Assembly: GCA_964586025.1 (NCBI GenBank)
Contig: CAZPGF010000144.1
Span: 1 to 6,109, forward strand
DNA length: 6,109 nt
Direction of reading: 5' to 3'
Source of the DNA: JACKGW01 sp964586025
Lineage (GTDB): Bacteria; Planctomycetota; PLA2; JAEUHO01
How positions within the stretch are numbered: position 1 is the stretch's first letter; each line of letters opens with the position of its first letter. This document shows, one piece after another, positions 4,908 through 6,109 of this stretch. A model generated the notes under the pieces. That model worked only from the letters and a program-made list of their open reading frames with translations. It did not search any database and was not told the DNA's origin. A program made the position numbers and the translations under genes.

Positions 4908-6109
4908 GGCGACATCTCTCCGGTTGTTCCGAACTCCAGCACATCGCGCTCGAACCCCGCGTAGCGACCATCGAGCAGACGCTCGGCGACGGAGCGATCC
5001 GTCGCGTCGAGTCGGGGGGACACCGAACGCCGCTCTCGAAGGCGCTGGAAGGCGTGTCGGGCAAAGAGCGCCGCCAACTCCGCGTCCTCGGCGTTCTGTC
5101 GGCGTGCCGCGTGCCCGAGCGTGACGCCGACGGCGACCAGATCCGTCCCGTCGTCGACGAGACGGCCGAGTAGGGCCTGGCGGTGCTCGAGCGCCGGTCC
5201 GAACCTTGCGAGCGCGTAGAGGATGCGTCGCGCGAGGCGGCGGCTCTCCCGCTCGAGACGCCGCCAGGGACGCCGCAGCGACGGCGGCATGGTCGCGGGC
5301 GTCCGCGGCCGCGGAATCCATCGCGCGAGGTACCACGGGGGATAGATGACCGTGAGGCGCAGGAACGCGACGACCTTCGCACGGCGAGGGGCGTCGGGTC
5401 GCGCGAGTGCGCCCGCGCGCCGCAGATGGGGATCGAGTGCCTCGCGCGCGAGGAACAGCCGCAGGATCTCGCTGGTTCCCTCGACGATGCGATTGAGTCG
5501 CGCTTCGCGGTACCAGCGCTCCATCGGCACGCCGTCCTCGCCGCGGGCGTCCCGAGACGCCTTCGTCTCGTACCCGCGTCCGCCGAAGACCTGCATCGCT
5601 CGATCGACGACGCCGGACAGGGTCTCGGAGTTGAACAACTTCGCCATCGCCGCTTCGAGTCGGATGTCCGTGTCGCCGCGATCGGCGAGGGCGGCGGCGT
5701 AGTCGGAGAAGCACTGCATCGCGTACGCATGCGCGGCCATCCAACCGAGTTGGATGGCGACCGCCTCGTGGCGACCGATCGCGGCGCCCCATTGCTCGCG
5801 CCGAGCCGCCCACGCACGCACCGCCTTCACCACCTGCCATGCCGTCGCGGCGTTCGTCGCGGGCAGGGTGAGCCGGCCTGTGTTCAATGTGACGAGCGCC
5901 AGTTTGAGTCCCTGGCCCTCGGCTCCGAGGAGGCTCTCACGCGGGACGCGCACGCCGCGGAAGCGCAACAGGCCGCTCTGGATGCCGGGATACGCCATGA
6001 ACTCGCAGCGATGCACGACCTCGCAGCCGGGCGCGTCGAGTTCGACGAGAAACGCCGAGATCTGCGTGCGCGCGACACCGGCCACGACGCGGTCGGGCGT
6101 CCGCGCCAT
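4904..6109 (-). CDS. Acyl-CoA dehydrogenase with C-terminal helical extension (N-terminal part outside the window)
   Basis: The visible 401 residues enter at the right edge and stop with TGA (complement of 4904-4906). A Met codon falls exactly on the edge, but the N-terminal helical domain and the first part of the beta domain are missing, so the gene is cut by the window and 6109 is not its start. Residues about 15-60 match the middle beta domain (QISAFLVE, MAYPGIQSGLLRF, VRVPRESLLG). About 61-225 are the C-terminal helical domain with GLKLALVTLNTGRL, REQWGAAIGRHEAVA and VFGGRGY. VEGTSEILR is also present, with Glu210 of the visible part as the expected catalytic base. The enzyme is an FAD flavoprotein that makes the trans-2-enoyl-CoA in beta-oxidation and passes electrons to ETF. 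About 175 further residues (226-401) form an Arg/Ala/Leu-rich helical tail, as in very-long-chain (VLCAD/ACAD9-like) dehydrogenases. The tail includes the hydrophobic, aromatic stretch FLRLTVIYPPWYLARW (249-264), which may touch the membrane. It is first in the visible operon, with the synthetase fusion directly downstream by an ATGA overlap. Confidence 0.93.
   Translation of the reverse strand: MARTPDRVVAGVARTQISAFLVELDAPGCEVVHRCEFMAYPGIQSGLLRFRGVRVPRESLLGAEGQGLKLALVTLNTGRLTLPATNAATAWQVVKAVRAWAARREQWGAAIGRHEAVAIQLGWMAAHAYAMQCFSDYAAALADRGDTDIRLEAAMAKLFNSETLSGVVDRAMQVFGGRGYETKASRDARGEDGVPMERWYREARLNRIVEGTSEILRLFLAREALDPHLRRAGALARPDAPRRAKVVAFLRLTVIYPPWYLARWIPRPRTPATMPPSLRRPWRRLERESRRLARRILYALARFGPALEHRQALLGRLVDDGTDLVAVGVTLGHAARRQNAEDAELAALFARHAFQRLRERRSVSPRLDATDRSVAERLLDGRYAGFERDVLEFGTTGEMSP
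4916..4921 (-). promoter_or_regulatory. Ribosome-binding site of the synthetase fusion, inside the dehydrogenase gene
   Basis: On the minus strand this reads GGAGAG, eight bases before the ATG at 4907 and within the last codons of the dehydrogenase. With the ATGA stop/start overlap (4904-4907) it argues for one mRNA and translational coupling of the two enzymes. Confidence 0.6.

Noticed and set aside
4908..5840. Upstream in-frame extension of the synthetase frame by 311 codons
   Set aside because: It overlaps the acyl-CoA dehydrogenase in another frame, has an Arg-rich shadow composition, and the ATG at 4907 has its own ribosome-binding site and begins the GNAT domain.
1..6109. Defence, CRISPR, mobile-element or biosynthetic system
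   Set aside because: There are no spaced direct repeats, transposase or integrase motifs, terminal inverted repeats, tRNA or cassette-like enzymes. All recognisable genes are metabolic or envelope proteins.

Overview
This is a compact, GC-rich bacterial stretch (very high G+C, good Shine-Dalgarno sites, short intergenic gaps). It carries six protein-coding genes and no sign of mobile DNA, CRISPR, tRNA or rRNA. A lipoprotein signal peptide and a PPC-like secreted domain suggest a diderm organism. A high-GC lineage such as Planctomycetota, Myxococcota or Acidobacteriota would fit, but the sequence alone does not settle the phylum.

Layout. Positions 2-385 (+) hold the C-terminal end of a secreted protein with a PPC-like beta domain. 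It is followed 36 bases later by a membrane-anchored protein of unknown function (422-892, +). These face a small lipoprotein gene (948-1379, -) across a strong hairpin at 904-944 that probably terminates both transcripts. The lipoprotein gene is divergent from a DUF1801 (YdhG/YjbR-CyaY-like) gene (1576-2055, +), and the 196-base divergent region between them contains a C/G-rich imperfect inverted repeat. The DUF1801 gene is convergent with the large minus-strand operon, and the 179-base gap between them carries hairpins that look like terminators for each side.

The right two thirds is a minus-strand operon. An acyl-CoA dehydrogenase (4904-6109, start outside the window) overlaps by four bases (ATGA) an 890-residue fusion of an N-terminal GNAT acetyltransferase to a complete NDP-forming acyl-CoA synthetase (2235-4907). 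The first enzyme oxidises acyl-CoA thioesters. The second can be expected to interconvert acid and acyl-CoA with ADP/ATP and/or to acetylate lysines in the manner of the Pat/PatZ family. The pair points to fatty-acid or organic-acid metabolism with a possible built-in acetylation control.

The most interesting point is that the fusion has the GNAT domain first (the reverse of E. coli PatZ) and keeps both histidines expected of a working ADP-forming synthetase. I found no convincing evidence of an undescribed multi-gene system in this window.
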